Of a stretch of 64,000 nt of DNA, positions 10,636-21,528 are shown one piece after another (position 1 is the stretch's first letter; each line of letters starts with the position of its first letter). The position numbers were made by a program, and so were the translations under genes. The notes under the pieces are model-generated. The model had not been told where the DNA came from, made no database searches, and was given only the letters and a program-made list of their open reading frames with translations. The DNA is from Hippopus hippopus (taxonomy: Eukaryota > Mollusca > Bivalvia > Cardiida > Cardiidae): positions 56,573,063-56,637,062 of the forward strand of contig OX328097.1 in the NCBI GenBank assembly GCA_946811185.2, in the 5' to 3' direction.

Positions 10636-10844
10636 TTAACTCTAAACCAGACAACAAATTTTTTAATTTGTCAAAATTGCAAGGCTTTTGCAGACGACAA
10701 GTTAAATGTGACTCAAACATTTAGATTTCTCCAGGAAAGGCCACAAAACATTGTAGGGAAAAAGAAAAATGCTGGTTACAGCAATGTTTTCAAAAGTTCC
10801 TCCTCATGGTTGTTAAAACTTGGGATCATGTTGCTAAGAGTTGA
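10636..10844 (+). mobile_element. TTAA-1 MITE with shortened hairpin
   Basis: TTAACTCTAAACC left tip; right tip 'gctaagagttga'. Part of the right hairpin arm is deleted ('tggttacagcaatgttttca'). Confidence 0.75.
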
Positions 10845-11095
10845 GTGAGCTAAGAGTTTATTTTACAGGCTTTTAGCACATATCAAATTGTGCTTCTATT
10901 TATTTGAATTTTGAATGAAGCTTTCTGCAGGTATGCATCAGAAATAAGATTAGAAATTCTTTTGATATACACCAGCCACTTCAAAGTAATTGAATGATGA
11001 TCGATTAATAATATTTTTTGGTGGGGATGAAAAGAGAATTAAATCATAGTGGGAAGACTAACCTTTATCTCTTTGAACTCATTGCTGTTCCAAAT

Positions 11096-11324
11096 TTAAC
11101 TCTTAACCAAACAATCCCTGGTTTTAACGACCCTTGGAAAGAAGGCATTTGAAAACATTGTGGGAAAAGGAGAAAATGCTGGTAACCAGCATTTTCTCCT
11201 TTTCCCACGATGTTTTCTACTCTGTCAACGACAAATTCTGCCATTTGAGCCATCTTTAAAATGTCGTCTGCAAATGCTTCCAATTTGGACCAGTTTAAAA
11301 TTCTGTCATTTGGTAAAGAGTTAA
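11096..11324 (-). mobile_element. TTAA-1 MITE, complete
   Basis: 229 bp, TTAACTCTTAACC to GGTAAAGAGTTAA. The palindrome (11151-11217) is nearly perfect and would fold into a ~33-bp stem with almost no loop. On the minus strand it carries the open frame typical of the element (…LEAFADD…VENIVGKGENAGYQ…). Confidence 0.9.
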
Positions 11325-11536
11325 GAATAAGGAGACAGCTTTTGATGCTTTCTGGAGCCCTTTTCTCAAAGGCTACAATTTTCCTCTGCAAGATCAAGAT
11401 ACAGTTTGGTCATAATCTAGAATATAGCAGTGGACTGTATAGATCAGAGATCAGATTGCAAGTTTTGTGCAGTCTGATCTTGATCTTCACTGTCCACAAA
11501 AGCTTCTGGTGTTGTCTATGGTATGGAAAGAGTTAA
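11321..11536. mobile_element. TTAA-2 MITE abutting TTAA-1
   Basis: 216 bp. It uses the TTAA at 11321-11324 that ends the previous TTAA-1 copy. The palindrome runs about 11440-11503, and the right end 'ggtatggaaagagttaa' matches the copy at 2219-2431. Confidence 0.85.
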
Positions 11537-11546
11537 AAGGTATGGT

Positions 11547-11762
11547 TTAACACTTTACTAGAAGACAAACTGTTTGACTGATCCAGTCTGAAAACATCTG
11601 AAAACAACAATTCAAATGTGACTCATGTGATATAGATTATCTTTGATAGTGTTGAAAACATTGCAGGAAGAAGGAGAAAATGCTGGCTACAAGCATTTTC
11701 CCTTTTCCCACAATTCTTTTCAAGAGGCTTGTAACTGGGGGTTGTTGAAACACTGTTTTGTT
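11547..11762 (+). mobile_element. TTAA-1 MITE, right end lost
   Basis: TTAACACTTTACTAGAAGAC left tip. The right end stops at 'gttgaaacactgttttgttt', where the next copy starts. Confidence 0.7.
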
Positions 11763-11990
11763 TACCTGTTACCACATAGTCCAGACTTTTAACAACCTTG
11801 AAAAAGAAGGGTTTTGAAAACATCATGGGAAAAGGAGAAAATGCTGGTAACCAGCATTTTCTCCTTTTCCCACAATGTTTTCTACTCTATCAAAGATAGA
11901 AATCATCATTTTTGCAACATTTCATTTGTAGTCTGCAAAATGCTTTCAATTTGGTCCAGTCCAAAATTTTGTCATTTGGTAAAGAGTTAA
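11761..11990 (-). mobile_element. TTAA-1 MITE
   Basis: Left tip 'cctgttaccacatagtcc', right tip GGTAAAGAGTTAA. The hairpin is nearly perfect. Forms an inverted pair with the preceding copy. Confidence 0.85.
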
Positions 11991-12435
11991 GGGTTTACTA
12001 TTGAAAAAAGTTGGAGAAGAAAGCTCACTTTTCAACTTACTGAGGGGATTTTGACTCATTTCGTCCTATCTTTTGTACTCTAATCCTTAGATTTCTGAAT
12101 GATTGAAATGAATATAAAATCTATGCTATTATCAGTCCCACACCTAGATGGTACAATTTGAAGGAAAATGTCTGTTGAAATTGTTCACAAATTCTGGACT
12201 GTTTAACATCAAAGATCAAAATGCACACTGTCCACTAAGGCTATGATAATTATTCAATAGGGTATTCATAGACTGGCGACAAGAAATAACATATAGAAAA
12301 CAAAAATGAGAAAATTAAAAATGTCATCTTTTGAAAGAGAGAGAAAATATTAACCCTTGTAGTGTGAAATAAATGAAATGGCCATTTTAGTCTGCACTAC
12401 AGATGCACATATAGCAATTTCAAAGGTGTTTTTGT
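11991..12435. other. unique AT-rich sequence, no gene seen
   Basis: No repeat family recognised and no open frame of note. Confidence 0.5.
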
Positions 12436-12439
12436 TAGA

Positions 12440-12535
12440 ATACCTAAGGGAAGAGGACAGTGAATATCCAAGATCAGATTGCATGTACTATGCAGTCTGA
12501 TCTTGATCAATACTGTTGCCATAAGCATTTTTGAT
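12440..12535. mobile_element. TTAA-2 hairpin core
   Basis: 'gatcagattgcatgtactat' with the inverted 'atgcagtctgatcttgatc'. The outer ends have decayed. Confidence 0.55.
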
Positions 12536-12994
12536 AATCTAGGTTCAGTGCTACAAGGGCTAAGAGATGGAAAAAAAATCGGGGAAAAGGAGTACTGGCT
12601 TGAAACTAACAGTAAAAAACAGTTAAAACACTGTGGGAAAAGGAGAAATTTCTTATCTTTTCAAAGCTGTTGTTTTACCAGGTTAGAGCCAACAGCAAGC
12701 AAGAGCCTTGGTGAGGGATCGGTCTAAGGATATCAAAAAAGGAAAACCATCAACTAAAATGATTAAGCTGTCATCTTGTCAAATTGATACAGTTGTCAGC
12801 TCAAAAATAGGCCCTCACTTTAAATTGGTGCAATTGCCCGAAACAGATTTGGGAACATTGACATTCAATACTATGTTTTTTTGGCTGCAGAGGATACACA
12901 TTCTACGATAGTAGTCATTAAATTCTGTAATTCCTGAAGGTTTGAAACTTGCCTTCTATCTCTTTGGAGTGACATAACTATATTCTCAGTCTCT

Positions 12995-13222
12995 TAAATC
13001 TGTCCCATATAACAAATTATAGACTCTTCCAAATTCAAGACATTTGTAGATGACATATTAAAATTGATACAATTGAACTTAAGTTCTCTGATAGATAGAA
13101 AACATTGTGGGAAAAGGAAAAAAATGCTGGTTACCAACATCTTCTCCTTTTCCTACAGTGTTTTCAAAAGACATCTTACTCTTTGTCATTAAAACTCAGG
13201 ATTGTTTGGTAAAAATGTAAAC
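12995..13222 (+). mobile_element. TTAA-1 MITE, diverged
   Basis: TTAAATCTGTCCCATATAAC left tip and 'ggattgtttggtaaaaatg' right end. The hairpin lies at about 13096-13160. Confidence 0.7.
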
Positions 13223-13224
13223 AG

Positions 13225-13406
13225 TTTTTTAGACATAAAGGGATTTGTCCTTAAAATGGTTGAAAACATTACACAACAATGAGAAAATGTGGGTTTAGCA
13301 GCATATTTTTCCTTTTCCTGATATGCTTTCAAAAGAATGGTTTTACAAAGTTAAAAGAACATCTTGGTGTCATAAGAACACAGGTTTGTTAGGTAAAGAT
13401 TTAACA
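13225..13406 (+). mobile_element. TTAA-1 MITE, left part missing
   Basis: Enters at 'atttgtccttaaaatggttg' and ends 'gttaggtaaagatttaac'. Follows the preceding copy directly. Confidence 0.55.
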
Positions 13407-13899
13407 GACTGAAAATGTTCATTTGCTTTCATTTTGCTTGCATGTTGTCATCAGCAAATCCTGGTTTGATTCCAGCAAGTAATGTTGATCACATGGTGAG
13501 TATCCTTTGGTAAGGCATTGCAAAGCCAAGATGTGGCAATCAAGTTCTTGCAAAACTTGGAAAGAAACCAGTAAGTGATCTTACTGTAATATGCAGACAA
13601 GTATCAAAATGTGTCAGTAATGTGTCAATAATTAAACAAAATGCTCTGATGGCATTTATGGTAGACATTTAGGCTATGAAGTTATGCAAATTTTTATTTG
13701 AAGATGGATGAAAGAGTAAATCTACATTTCATCAATGACTCGAGTAATGCAGTGGGTACTAAATGTCTAAATTATTTGTTTGTTCACTCGATGATCAGTG
13801 ACAGGACACCTGTACATAGTAATATGTTCATGTGTGTCTGTATGACATTAAACGCAGTATGCAACATTATTTCAGCAATTTTGTGGTGGGCATTGCATC

Positions 13900-14140
13900 T
13901 ATCTATGCTTTCCTGGAGTTTCTTTTACCAGTACTCTGCACAATATTCTTTCCAAGCCATTGGCTGCTTTCCTCTATAGCATTCATTGAGACAGTGGTCA
14001 GTGATGAGGGAGGAATAAATTCCATTTCAAGGTCTGTTGTCAAGCCTTGGAAAGGAATTGCCCAAGCTGGGGATTTCAACCAGCAACCCACTGGTTTTGA
14101 AACTCTATGTACTACCCTCTGGACTATCAGGCTCAGCTTT
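13900..14140 (-). mobile_element. tRNA-derived SINE
   Basis: On the minus strand a box-B-like 'ggttgaaatcc' is followed by 'ggcaattcctttccaag'. The far end ('tttcctggagtttctttta') resembles the start of the SINE at 38085-38290. Open frames of 91-106 codons here are SINE read-through. Confidence 0.6.
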
Positions 14141-14352
14141 GAGTTTTTGTAACTCATAACCTCCTCCAGATGACCCATTGTATTGCAGCTGACAGCATTT
14201 GAAAAACATTGTGCCTGTTATAAAAGACATCCTTGATAACATGTTTCCTTTAGCAACAATGCTTTTGCAAGTATTTAACTATAGTTATCTTGATTTTTTC
14301 TTATGTTATGTTTTTAAACTTGTTGCAAATTTGTTTTGACAGACAAATTGTT

Positions 14353-14547
14353 TTAATCCTTTTCCAAACATGTTGGTGTTTTAATGAGGTAAATACGCTT
14401 TTAAAAACTGGCATTGCCTCCAATTCCAGAAATGTTTTACACCCTTCCAAAGACAAATTCCATCCTTTCAGCTGCTTGGTAGTTGTCATCTGCTATTGCT
14501 TTCAATTTGGACAAGTCTAAAATTTTGTTGTCTGATAAAGGGGTTAA
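14353..14547 (-). mobile_element. TTAA-1 MITE without central hairpin
   Basis: TTAATCCTTTTCCAAACATG to 'tgataaaggggttaa'. Both outer arms remain, but most of the palindrome is replaced by a short non-palindromic stretch. Confidence 0.7.
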
Positions 14548-14747
14548 TTAGTTTACAGTGCTATAGTGACACTTGATGGTCTGTTTACAAACTGTACAAT
14601 TAAATGACCCTTTAATATAATTGTAAATCACAGGTTGGTGGGTGTCCGATTGAATGACCAATAAGTGTCATTGTGGTTACATAGACTAGATAAAAGGGCA
14701 ACTGAAGTGGGCAGAGATAGTGGACATTGGTGGACACTAATCTATTG

Positions 14748-15090
14748 GCTCTCTAGGGCTTCACAGATTGTCTCCAGGGTGGTATCAGAGGGTGGTGCAT
14801 TATTGTTGTTGCCATGAGGTTTAACATCAGTGTCAGCAGAATTTCTGTTAAATTCTTGGGTGTTTTCTAATACTTGTACCATTTCATTGTTCACAGTTGA
14901 TACAGACTTCTTAATCCCTACAGTGCTTTTTACAGCTGAAGTTACCTTTCCAGCCAATATAGATTAACACAAAACTGCACCAAAGATGTACACTATCTTC
15001 TTTCCTGGGACACTTTGAACATGAGCAACCTCGAAATTGAGATTATTTGATTCATATTTCTTGACTGATAATGTCTTTTGGGTTGATTTG
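14748..15090 (-). pseudogene. coding-like fragment of unknown origin, interrupted by a stop
   Basis: On the minus strand a frame reads from about 15090 (K-S-T-Q-K-T-L-S-V-K-K) through a possible membrane-like stretch (K-K-I-V-Y-I-F-G-A-V-L-C), one in-frame TAA, then S-I-L-A-G-K-V and a hydrophilic tail ending at a stop at 14742 (…TLETICEALESQ). The composition (balanced codons, Asn/Thr/Ser-rich tail, no repeat match in the window) is unlike the surrounding intron. I see no convincing splice sites or known domain. It could be a decayed retrocopy or part of a transposon gene. Confidence 0.3.
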
Positions 15091-15194
15091 ACTCAGCTCT
15101 TACAATTAACAGCTAACAGTCAGGGCAATGGTATATGGTGATTCACGTCTTCGTAAGGAAAAATATTTTTAGTCAAAATCGATCAAACTAAAGT

Positions 15195-15265
15195 TTATAT
15201 TGTTCGGTGAAGATCAGATTGCGTACTATGGGTACTTTGATCTTAATATTTGTCACCTGTAAATG
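15195..15265. mobile_element. TTAA-2 hairpin core, decayed
   Basis: 'gaagatcagattgcgtacta' with a weak inverted partner 'ggtactttgatctta'. Confidence 0.4.
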
Positions 15266-15281
15266 TACAGGACCTTTGGCT

Positions 15282-15544
15282 TTAATCCTTTACAGAACAT
15301 GTCCTTGTTTTCTAAGACCCTGAGGAGGAAAAGTGAAAACACAAATAGAAAAAGATATAGTGTTAGTTACATTTTTTTGGTTTTCGCTCATGTTTTATAT
15401 CCTTTCAAGGAGGTCAGATAATTTAGCCACAGTTGATTTATCATAGTTTTTGGCAAAGAGCATCCAAAAGGTTTGAATGCTTTGACATTATAGCCTTCCT
15501 AGAACACTTAAAAATCAGTCTTAAAATTTTGTAAGAGGTATTAA
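15282..15544 (-). mobile_element. TTAA-1 MITE, heavily diverged
   Basis: TTAATCCTTTACAGAACATG left tip, 'accctgaggaggaaaagtga' arm; the remainder is hard to align. Its right TTAA (15541-15544) is shared with the next copy. Confidence 0.55.
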
Positions 15545-15769
15545 CTCTTTACCAAACAACAAAATTTTGGACATGTCCAAATTGAAAGCATTTGCAGACG
15601 ACAAATTAAAGGTGGCTCAAATGATGAAAGTAGTCCTTGATAGGATAGAAAACATTGTGGGAAAAGGAGAAAATGCTGGTTTCCAGCATTTTCTCATTTT
15701 CCCACCATGTTTTCCAAAAGCTTCTTTCACAAGGTCATTAAAAGTCAGGATTGTGTGGTAAAGAGTTAA
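15541..15769 (+). mobile_element. TTAA-1 MITE, complete, good reference copy
   Basis: 229 bp, TTAACTCTTTACC to GGTAAAGAGTTAA: tips are 13-bp inverted repeats. The palindrome is at 15645-15714. One open frame runs through almost the whole element (15567-15761), with the segments KLKAFADDKLKVAQM and ENIVGKGENAG. Confidence 0.9.
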
Positions 15770-16119
15770 TTAAATGAGTTAAAATTCATATGAATGTACA
15801 CCTGTTTTTTTCCGAGGTAAATCACTTTTTCTCATTCAGAACAATTTTTGACAGGTCTGCAGCTAGCAGCTGTCTTGATACTTTTTTCAATTACACTGTT
15901 TTGTGTACCATGAAACTTAGTCATCAACTTTATCATCTTCTGTTGAAATGCTCTTGTAATTAGGACACTGGTTGAATGTTTTCTTTCCCTAATAATATGT
16001 AAAGTCTATGTCTCAATTGGCTCCACTCAGGAGACAAATATGTAGCAGATAAAATTTTACATCATCTTTGTAAAATGATGGATTATCAAAATGGATGACA
16101 CGAAAAAATTCATACTCCA

Positions 16120-16316
16120 GGGTCTGTATTTACCAATCATTTTAGTAAACATCCTTAGTCTTATTCTTAGAAAGGTTCTGAATTTGAAAGTTACACAATT
16201 TCTGATTGGCTAAACCAAATGGTTCAGCTTATCAAAAGTTGTATTACTTTCAAAATCTAGAATAAGACTAAGAATGATACAAAGAATGGTTGGTGAATAC
16301 GGACCCAGAACAGTTG
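16120..16316. mobile_element. MITE with 'gggtccgtattcaccaac' ends
   Basis: 197 bp. The left end 'gggtctgtatttaccaatca' is the inverse of the right end 'ggttggtgaatacggaccc'. The inner arms also pair ('cttagtcttattcttag' / 'aataagactaagaat'). Related to 51780-51973. Confidence 0.75.
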
Positions 16317-16880
16317 AAGTATAAATCTGGCATTGTTCTGCATTATGTTCCAGGTGTCAGGCTTAAGAAACCAGGAAACATGAATAATGTGATCTGTCAC
16401 TTCATATAACTAATATGATGCTGTAATGGGTAAAATACTGTACAACATAAAGAATGATACCTTACTTACGTTGCAGCAAAGTGATAATCTAGAATTGTAA
16501 TTCTCAAGGATCTAGACTAGAATTATTTGAGGGTTCTTAGTAAAAATATTGAGAAAAAGTTAATTTAAATAGTTTCTTCATGGATAAAAAAGTATCTAAA
16601 AGCAATAGAAGCAGTTAATAGTTGTTGCAGCTAACTTGATAGTGGTGAAGAAAATGTAGTTTAGAATTGATTTATCATCTATTTTTACAGATTTATTCTA
16701 AACAGGTGCAGGATTTAAGGGATATTCTTTCTGAAATTTAAACCAAAGGTCCAGTTTTTGTCTAGTGAGAATCATGAAGGATGTTTTGAAATAGCAGTCT
16801 GCTGACAACAAAAATCTGTTAAACTTTCTTGTGTGAACACTATTATATCAAATTTTGTAGCTTTATTCTTCCAAATGCAA
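16317..16880. other. unique AT-rich sequence, no gene seen
   Basis: No repeat family or splice-flanked open frame recognised. Confidence 0.5.
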
Positions 16881-16884
16881 ATAC

Positions 16885-17005
16885 AGTTTTGTATACCCTT
16901 GCTGTACACAACTTTAGAAAATATTGTAGGAAAAATCTGTTCCTTCTTTTCCTACAATGCTTACCATGTATGTTAAAAATTACCTTCCTAAATTTCTCAA
17001 AATAT
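16885..17005 (-). mobile_element. TTAA-1 remnant
   Basis: 'gaaaatattgtaggaaaaat' and 'tccttcttttcctacaatgc' are the decayed hairpin arms. The rest is not alignable. Confidence 0.4.
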
Positions 17006-17198
17006 TTGCTTCAATGCACGAAACTTGTTTCTCTTGACAAAAAACCCTTGTGTATAATGCTTTCGTTGAGAAAAAGCCAAATTCTTGCAATTTCAGGGCT
17101 GCTTGGATAGAATAATACACAATTTAGATAAAAAAAAAATCAACATTCTTCTGATCTTGGATTTACAAGTTCCACAAATTATAGTGAAGATGTCTTTG

Positions 17199-18680
17199 CA
17201 GTGTTCAATTTAGAGCGCGCCACAGGCCCCCTAGAGTCCCAGATGGCGCAATTTTAAACCAACCTTGGGCCCGTTGGGTGCACTCGATCATAAAAGTGCG
17301 ATTCCACGAATTAGGGTCCTTGCGTCTGCTTCTACTTTTTTCCTGCTCATTAAACATATCGCCGAGCTCTCTAGTGAAAATTTATCAATAACCCAATGAA
17401 TATTATCGATCCTCGTGTCGGATGGTTTCGGCAGAATAACGGGTACCAGAGGTTACGATTCTTTGAGCATCGTCTGACGATTCAGTGTTACAAAGAAGCG
17501 ATTTTCTGAGTATTTTGGAAGCCTTGATGGGGCGAAAAAAAGGCAAAAACTGTTTAAAATTTTACTTCAGAAAGCACAGTCAGGCCAGTTTCCAGTGTTC
17601 CATTCGCGCAAATTATTGCGTAAATCACGTTATAGAGTTGAAAATCACGTAACAAATATTGGTTACACGCGAGACCTCACGTAAGAAAATACATGGACAA
17701 AAAGGCCATTATCTGCTTATCTTGTGTAAAAAAATGATAGGTTTTGAAGTTAGTTCTTATCCTTATTGACAAATTTATGTCAAACATGCGGAAATACCTT
17801 TCCAGAAATTAACAGACATGAAAAATCGATCGGTGCAAAAAACGCGGAAACCCATGACACAACAAAATGTCTCTGACTTTGTCCGATCAGAGTCACTTCA
17901 GACTGCCTTTTCAGTTTTTTACTTTAAGCAGTAAATATATACATAGATATCTAATTGTAACGGACTTTTTTGCTGCAAATCATCAATATGGATTGCTTTA
18001 CCTCTAGTCAGAAATCATATATAAGATCCCTGCTCTAGTTGAGAACCATTATTGTCATACCTGCTAATATGAAACCTTACCCCCCCTAGATTTTCAGCCC
18101 AGGGGGTAAATGTACCCTTGAAATAAAAAGCTAGTGGGAACACTGCAGTACCTACCCCTTCAAATGACGACAATAATACCTCACAGAAACTCGAGTTTCA
18201 ACCAAAATGGCACCTGAACGATCGGTTCAAAAGTTGGTTAGTTTATGATGAGAGAATTTAACTCTACCTTGAATCATCGACAGGAATGTTTAATCCCTCT
18301 GTATCAAAATTTTCAAAAGTTTACCATCGACAGGTATATTTCGTCATTTTTTTCTTTTAGGATTAAATTAATAGTGGAAACAAGTTTTCATCAGTAACAA
18401 TGATAATTTCTGCAGAGATGAAGTTTTATTAGCATGATATTCATAGATAAATGGATGATATTATACTTTTTAAGTAAAAAGGCAACACTAGGTCTTGTTA
18501 AATAAAAAGGTTAACATTATGGTAATAAAATACGTTTTTTTTATGTGTGGAAAAGGGTTAAAATTGCTGTAATAAAGTACGATTTTTTATGTGTAGCCGC
18601 CAGTTTTTCAAAATGGCCTCCTATTTCCAAGTCTATGGGCCCAATGGGCCCCCTTATAAGCAAAGCTAGTTTGAACACTG
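17199..18680. mobile_element. hAT-like element, CpG-rich, with a second copy nested inside
   Basis: The left tip CAGTGTTCAA and right tip TTGAACACTG are inverted. Subterminal sequence also pairs in part ('aggccccctag...ttgg' against 'ccaag...gggcccccttat'). The interior has far more CpG than its surroundings, suggesting a younger insertion. No hAT dimerisation domain or zinc finger was recognised, so it appears non-autonomous. A clean 8-bp duplication was not found. The 119-codon frame at 18545-18904 runs out of the right end and is not a gene. Confidence 0.6.
17593..18145. mobile_element. inner hAT-like element
   Basis: CAGTGTTCCATTCGCG at the left and 'gctagtgggaacactg' at the right. Shares long blocks with 1267-2110 and is shorter by about 290 bp. 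Lies inside the larger 17199-18680 unit. Confidence 0.6.
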
Positions 18681-19429
18681 TCTTCGTAAGATGTATCTTT
18701 GGACCTGCTCTTTGTGCAGAGAGTCGCTGTATTGCTGAATGTCAGAATTATCCTCTGTCCAAACAGTATTGTTATATGTGTGTGATTGACAAGATTTTAA
18801 GTAGGAATAAAGTGGTCAATCAAAATGATCTCTGGTTGCCCAATGAAGCAATCTGGACACTCCTTGTTGGTGTCCATATTTCAAATTCATTTGATTGGGT
18901 TTAAGCCCATCAAATTTCATATTAGACTTTACCCATGTGATGATGAGTTTGACATTTCACTGGCCCGGTATTTTCACACAGTAGCAATACTACTGTGTTG
19001 ATCCTGTTGCATCTAGAAGTACAGCAAATGAACTAACTGGATGCCAGTACAAATGAGTTTCTGATGACTAGAACTAAAGGTAAAAAAATATTGTGTTATA
19101 AGTTAGAAATTGCATTTCATAAGCAGTTTCTCCAGCTGTCTAACTTGAACTAAAAAAATTGTGATAACTCACTGTAATAATACTGAAAAGGAGAACTCCA
19201 TGTGATCGTACAGGGTTTATGGAGACCACTAGACCTATGGATCACTCAAGGTATTTCGATAAAGATTAGGTTCCTGTACAGGCTTTATCAAATAACACCT
19301 TGTTGTATTGGTCTGATTAAATACACTTTCATCAGGGTGTGAGAAGATTATTGTCCAATTTGTCTTTGGGATTAACTCTTAAAGAACTTATTATGTAAAG
19401 ATGGATTAAACCTTTTATGCTGTATTCCC
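18681..19429. other. unique sequence, no gene seen
   Basis: Ordinary AT-rich DNA. No element or exon recognised. Confidence 0.5.
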
Positions 19430-19658
19430 TTAACCCTTTATCAAACAGGCCCAGGTTTTCACAACCGCAAGGAAGAGGGCTTTTGAAAACATTGTGGGAA
19501 TAGGAGAAAATGCTGGTAACCAGCATTTTTTCCTTTTCCTACAATGTTTTCTTTCTTTTCATGAATAATTTTCATAATTTGAATGACATATATTTTGTTG
19601 TCTACAACTGCTTTCAATTTTGACAAGGCTAAATATTTGTTGTTTGGTGAAGAGTTAA
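19430..19658 (-). mobile_element. TTAA-1 MITE, complete
   Basis: TTAACCCTTTATC to 'ggtgaagagttaa'. The hairpin is mostly intact. Confidence 0.85.
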
Positions 19659-19666
19659 CCTACATA

Positions 19667-19930
19667 TGAGCCATGGTCTGACAAAAGGGGGCTTAATGCA
19701 TCTCCGTGATGCATTATACCAAGCAAGTCATCATACAATTAGGGATCCATAAAATCCACTTAGTCTAATGCATGACTGAATCTGGAGGAAGAATGGCCCT
19801 TGTACATACAGAAAAATTACCAATAGCGAAAAGTTTCGGCCCAGGTCAGCCTGCGCGGACTGCGCAGGCTGACCTGGGTCGATACTTTTTCGCAGATGCA
19901 TTAAGCCACCTTTTCACAGAGCATGGCTCA
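19667..19930. mobile_element. TA-1 MITE, full-length reference copy
   Basis: 264 bp with ends 'tgagccatggtctgac' and 'agagcatggctca', extended by 'aaaagggggcttaatgcat' and its inverse. Flanked by TA on each side, as for Tc1/mariner-type targets. Contains the GC-rich palindrome 'cagcctgcgcggactgcgca'. Confidence 0.8.
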
Positions 19931-20424
19931 TATATATGACAGGTATGAAACTTGTCCATATTGAAAGCATTAATTTTTCAGACAAGAAAAATTGAATGTA
20001 ACTCAAATGATGGGATTTGTCTTCCGTTGGATATAAAATGCTGTGGGAAAAGGAAAAAATGCTAGTAACCATCTTGTTCTTCTAATTTGGGTGTGTTTTC
20101 TGTGAAAACACATCTTTTGTCACCCTGTTACCTAAAAGTAATTTACATCACTTATGGATGGATGGACCAGAATTACATCTGAAGTGGTCAGTTAATTTGG
20201 GACGATTTATGACCATAGTTCAGTTTCCTTATTACTTTCTATTGGGACATTTAGATAGTTCAGCTATCTCTACCTGATAGCAAAATGGGACCCAGCCCCT
20301 TAAACTCATATAATTTAAACCAGGCCTGACTTGCCAGTAAGAGCCCTCACAAGATTTACGAAGCAATTTTAGAAAAACTTTTGAAAGATCATCTTTTTAA
20401 CTTTATTTCAGATGAAAGGTAATG

Positions 20425-20628
20425 ACTATGGGCAATTTCAGACTTCTCATTGTCAAAGTATTTGCAGACACAAATTAATGTGTCTCAAGGTTAAAGAGAT
20501 GTATCTCAAATAGGACAAAAACAGTGTTTGAAAAGGAGAAAATGCTTATTACCACCATCTTCCCCTTTAGAATACTAGGTTTCTTCTTTAAGACTGATTA
20601 AACATGAAATTGTTTGGTAGAGGTTTAA
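20425..20628 (+). mobile_element. TTAA-1 MITE, degraded
   Basis: 'gtatttgcagacacaaatta' body and 'gtttggtagaggtttaa' right end. The right TTAA (20625-20628) is reused by the next copy. Confidence 0.65.
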
Positions 20629-20855
20629 CCCCTTACCAAACAATCCCATAATTTAACAACCCTAAGGTAGATGGTATTTGAAAACATTGTGGGAAAAGGA
20701 GAAAATGCTGGTAACCAGCATATTCCCCTTCTGCTGCTATGTTTTCTACTATTTATGAGAAAGATCCATTATTGTTTGAGCCTCATGTAATTTGTTGTCT
20801 TCAAAATGCTTTCAATTTGGGCAAGTCTAAAATTAAGTGATCTGGTAAAGACTTC
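20625..20855 (-). mobile_element. TTAA-1 MITE
   Basis: TTAACCCCTTACC left tip. The right tip decayed to 'ggtaaagacttcaa'. One hairpin arm has drifted. Confidence 0.8.
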
Positions 20856-20924
20856 AATCACTACCATCAAAAACTTTGTAGCAGATAACTAAGAAAATTT
20901 TGCTGTATAATTTGCAAATGCATG

Positions 20925-20980
20925 TTTAATCCTCTACCAAACAAATCTAGGTTTTAAAGACCAGATGGATTAAGACTTTT
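20925..20980 (-). mobile_element. TTAA-1 left-end fragment
   Basis: TTAATCCTCTACCAAACAAATC followed by unrelated sequence. Only about 50 bp of the element remains. Confidence 0.5.
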
Positions 20981-21334
20981 GCACCTAAAGTATGTACAGA
21001 CAGGTTAAAAGTTGAAGCTTGATGGACTTTTAAAGCTTGGGTGGTTTTAAAGTTTTTGGAGGGAATATAAAAATTTCTAAAGACCAAATGAGGCAGACAT
21101 TTTTCTCTTCTGCTTCATCAAATGTTACATCATGCTAAGTATGCTGTTTTGAAAAGAGTCAGACGGCAGGGTGTTTCATCCTTGTTATTTTGGTGTTGAA
21201 AAAAAAATTTATTTCCCCATTAAACCAGAATATGGTGTATCTGAAGCACACAACTTCTGAAAACGTGTAGAAATATTGCAAAATTGCAAAGAGTGAGAAA
21301 TTTCTTCATTTGCCCATGTTTTCTCAACAACCTA

Positions 21335-21515
21335 TATGGGAAACAAAACATTGTGGGAAAAGAAGAAAACGCTGGTAACCAGCATTTTCTCCTTTTTCCA
21401 CAATGTTTTCTACCATACCAATGACAGAAATAATCTTTTGAGTGACATTGAATTTGTAGTCTGCAAATACTTTCAAATAGGTTAAGTCTAGTTTTGACGT
21501 TTGGAAAAGAGTTAA
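21335..21515 (-). mobile_element. TTAA-1 MITE, left arm missing
   Basis: Begins at the hairpin ('acaaaacattgtgggaaaag') and ends 'tggaaaagagttaa'. Confidence 0.7.
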
Positions 21516-21528
21516 ATTTTCTTGTTTC

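Noticed and set aside
13698..14178. 91-106-codon open frames
   Set aside because: They overlap on both strands and coincide with a SINE copy, with no splice-site support.
18545..18904. 119-codon open frame, the second longest in the window
   Set aside because: It starts inside the hAT-like element and runs across its right border into unique DNA, so it cannot be one evolved gene. No domain was recognised.
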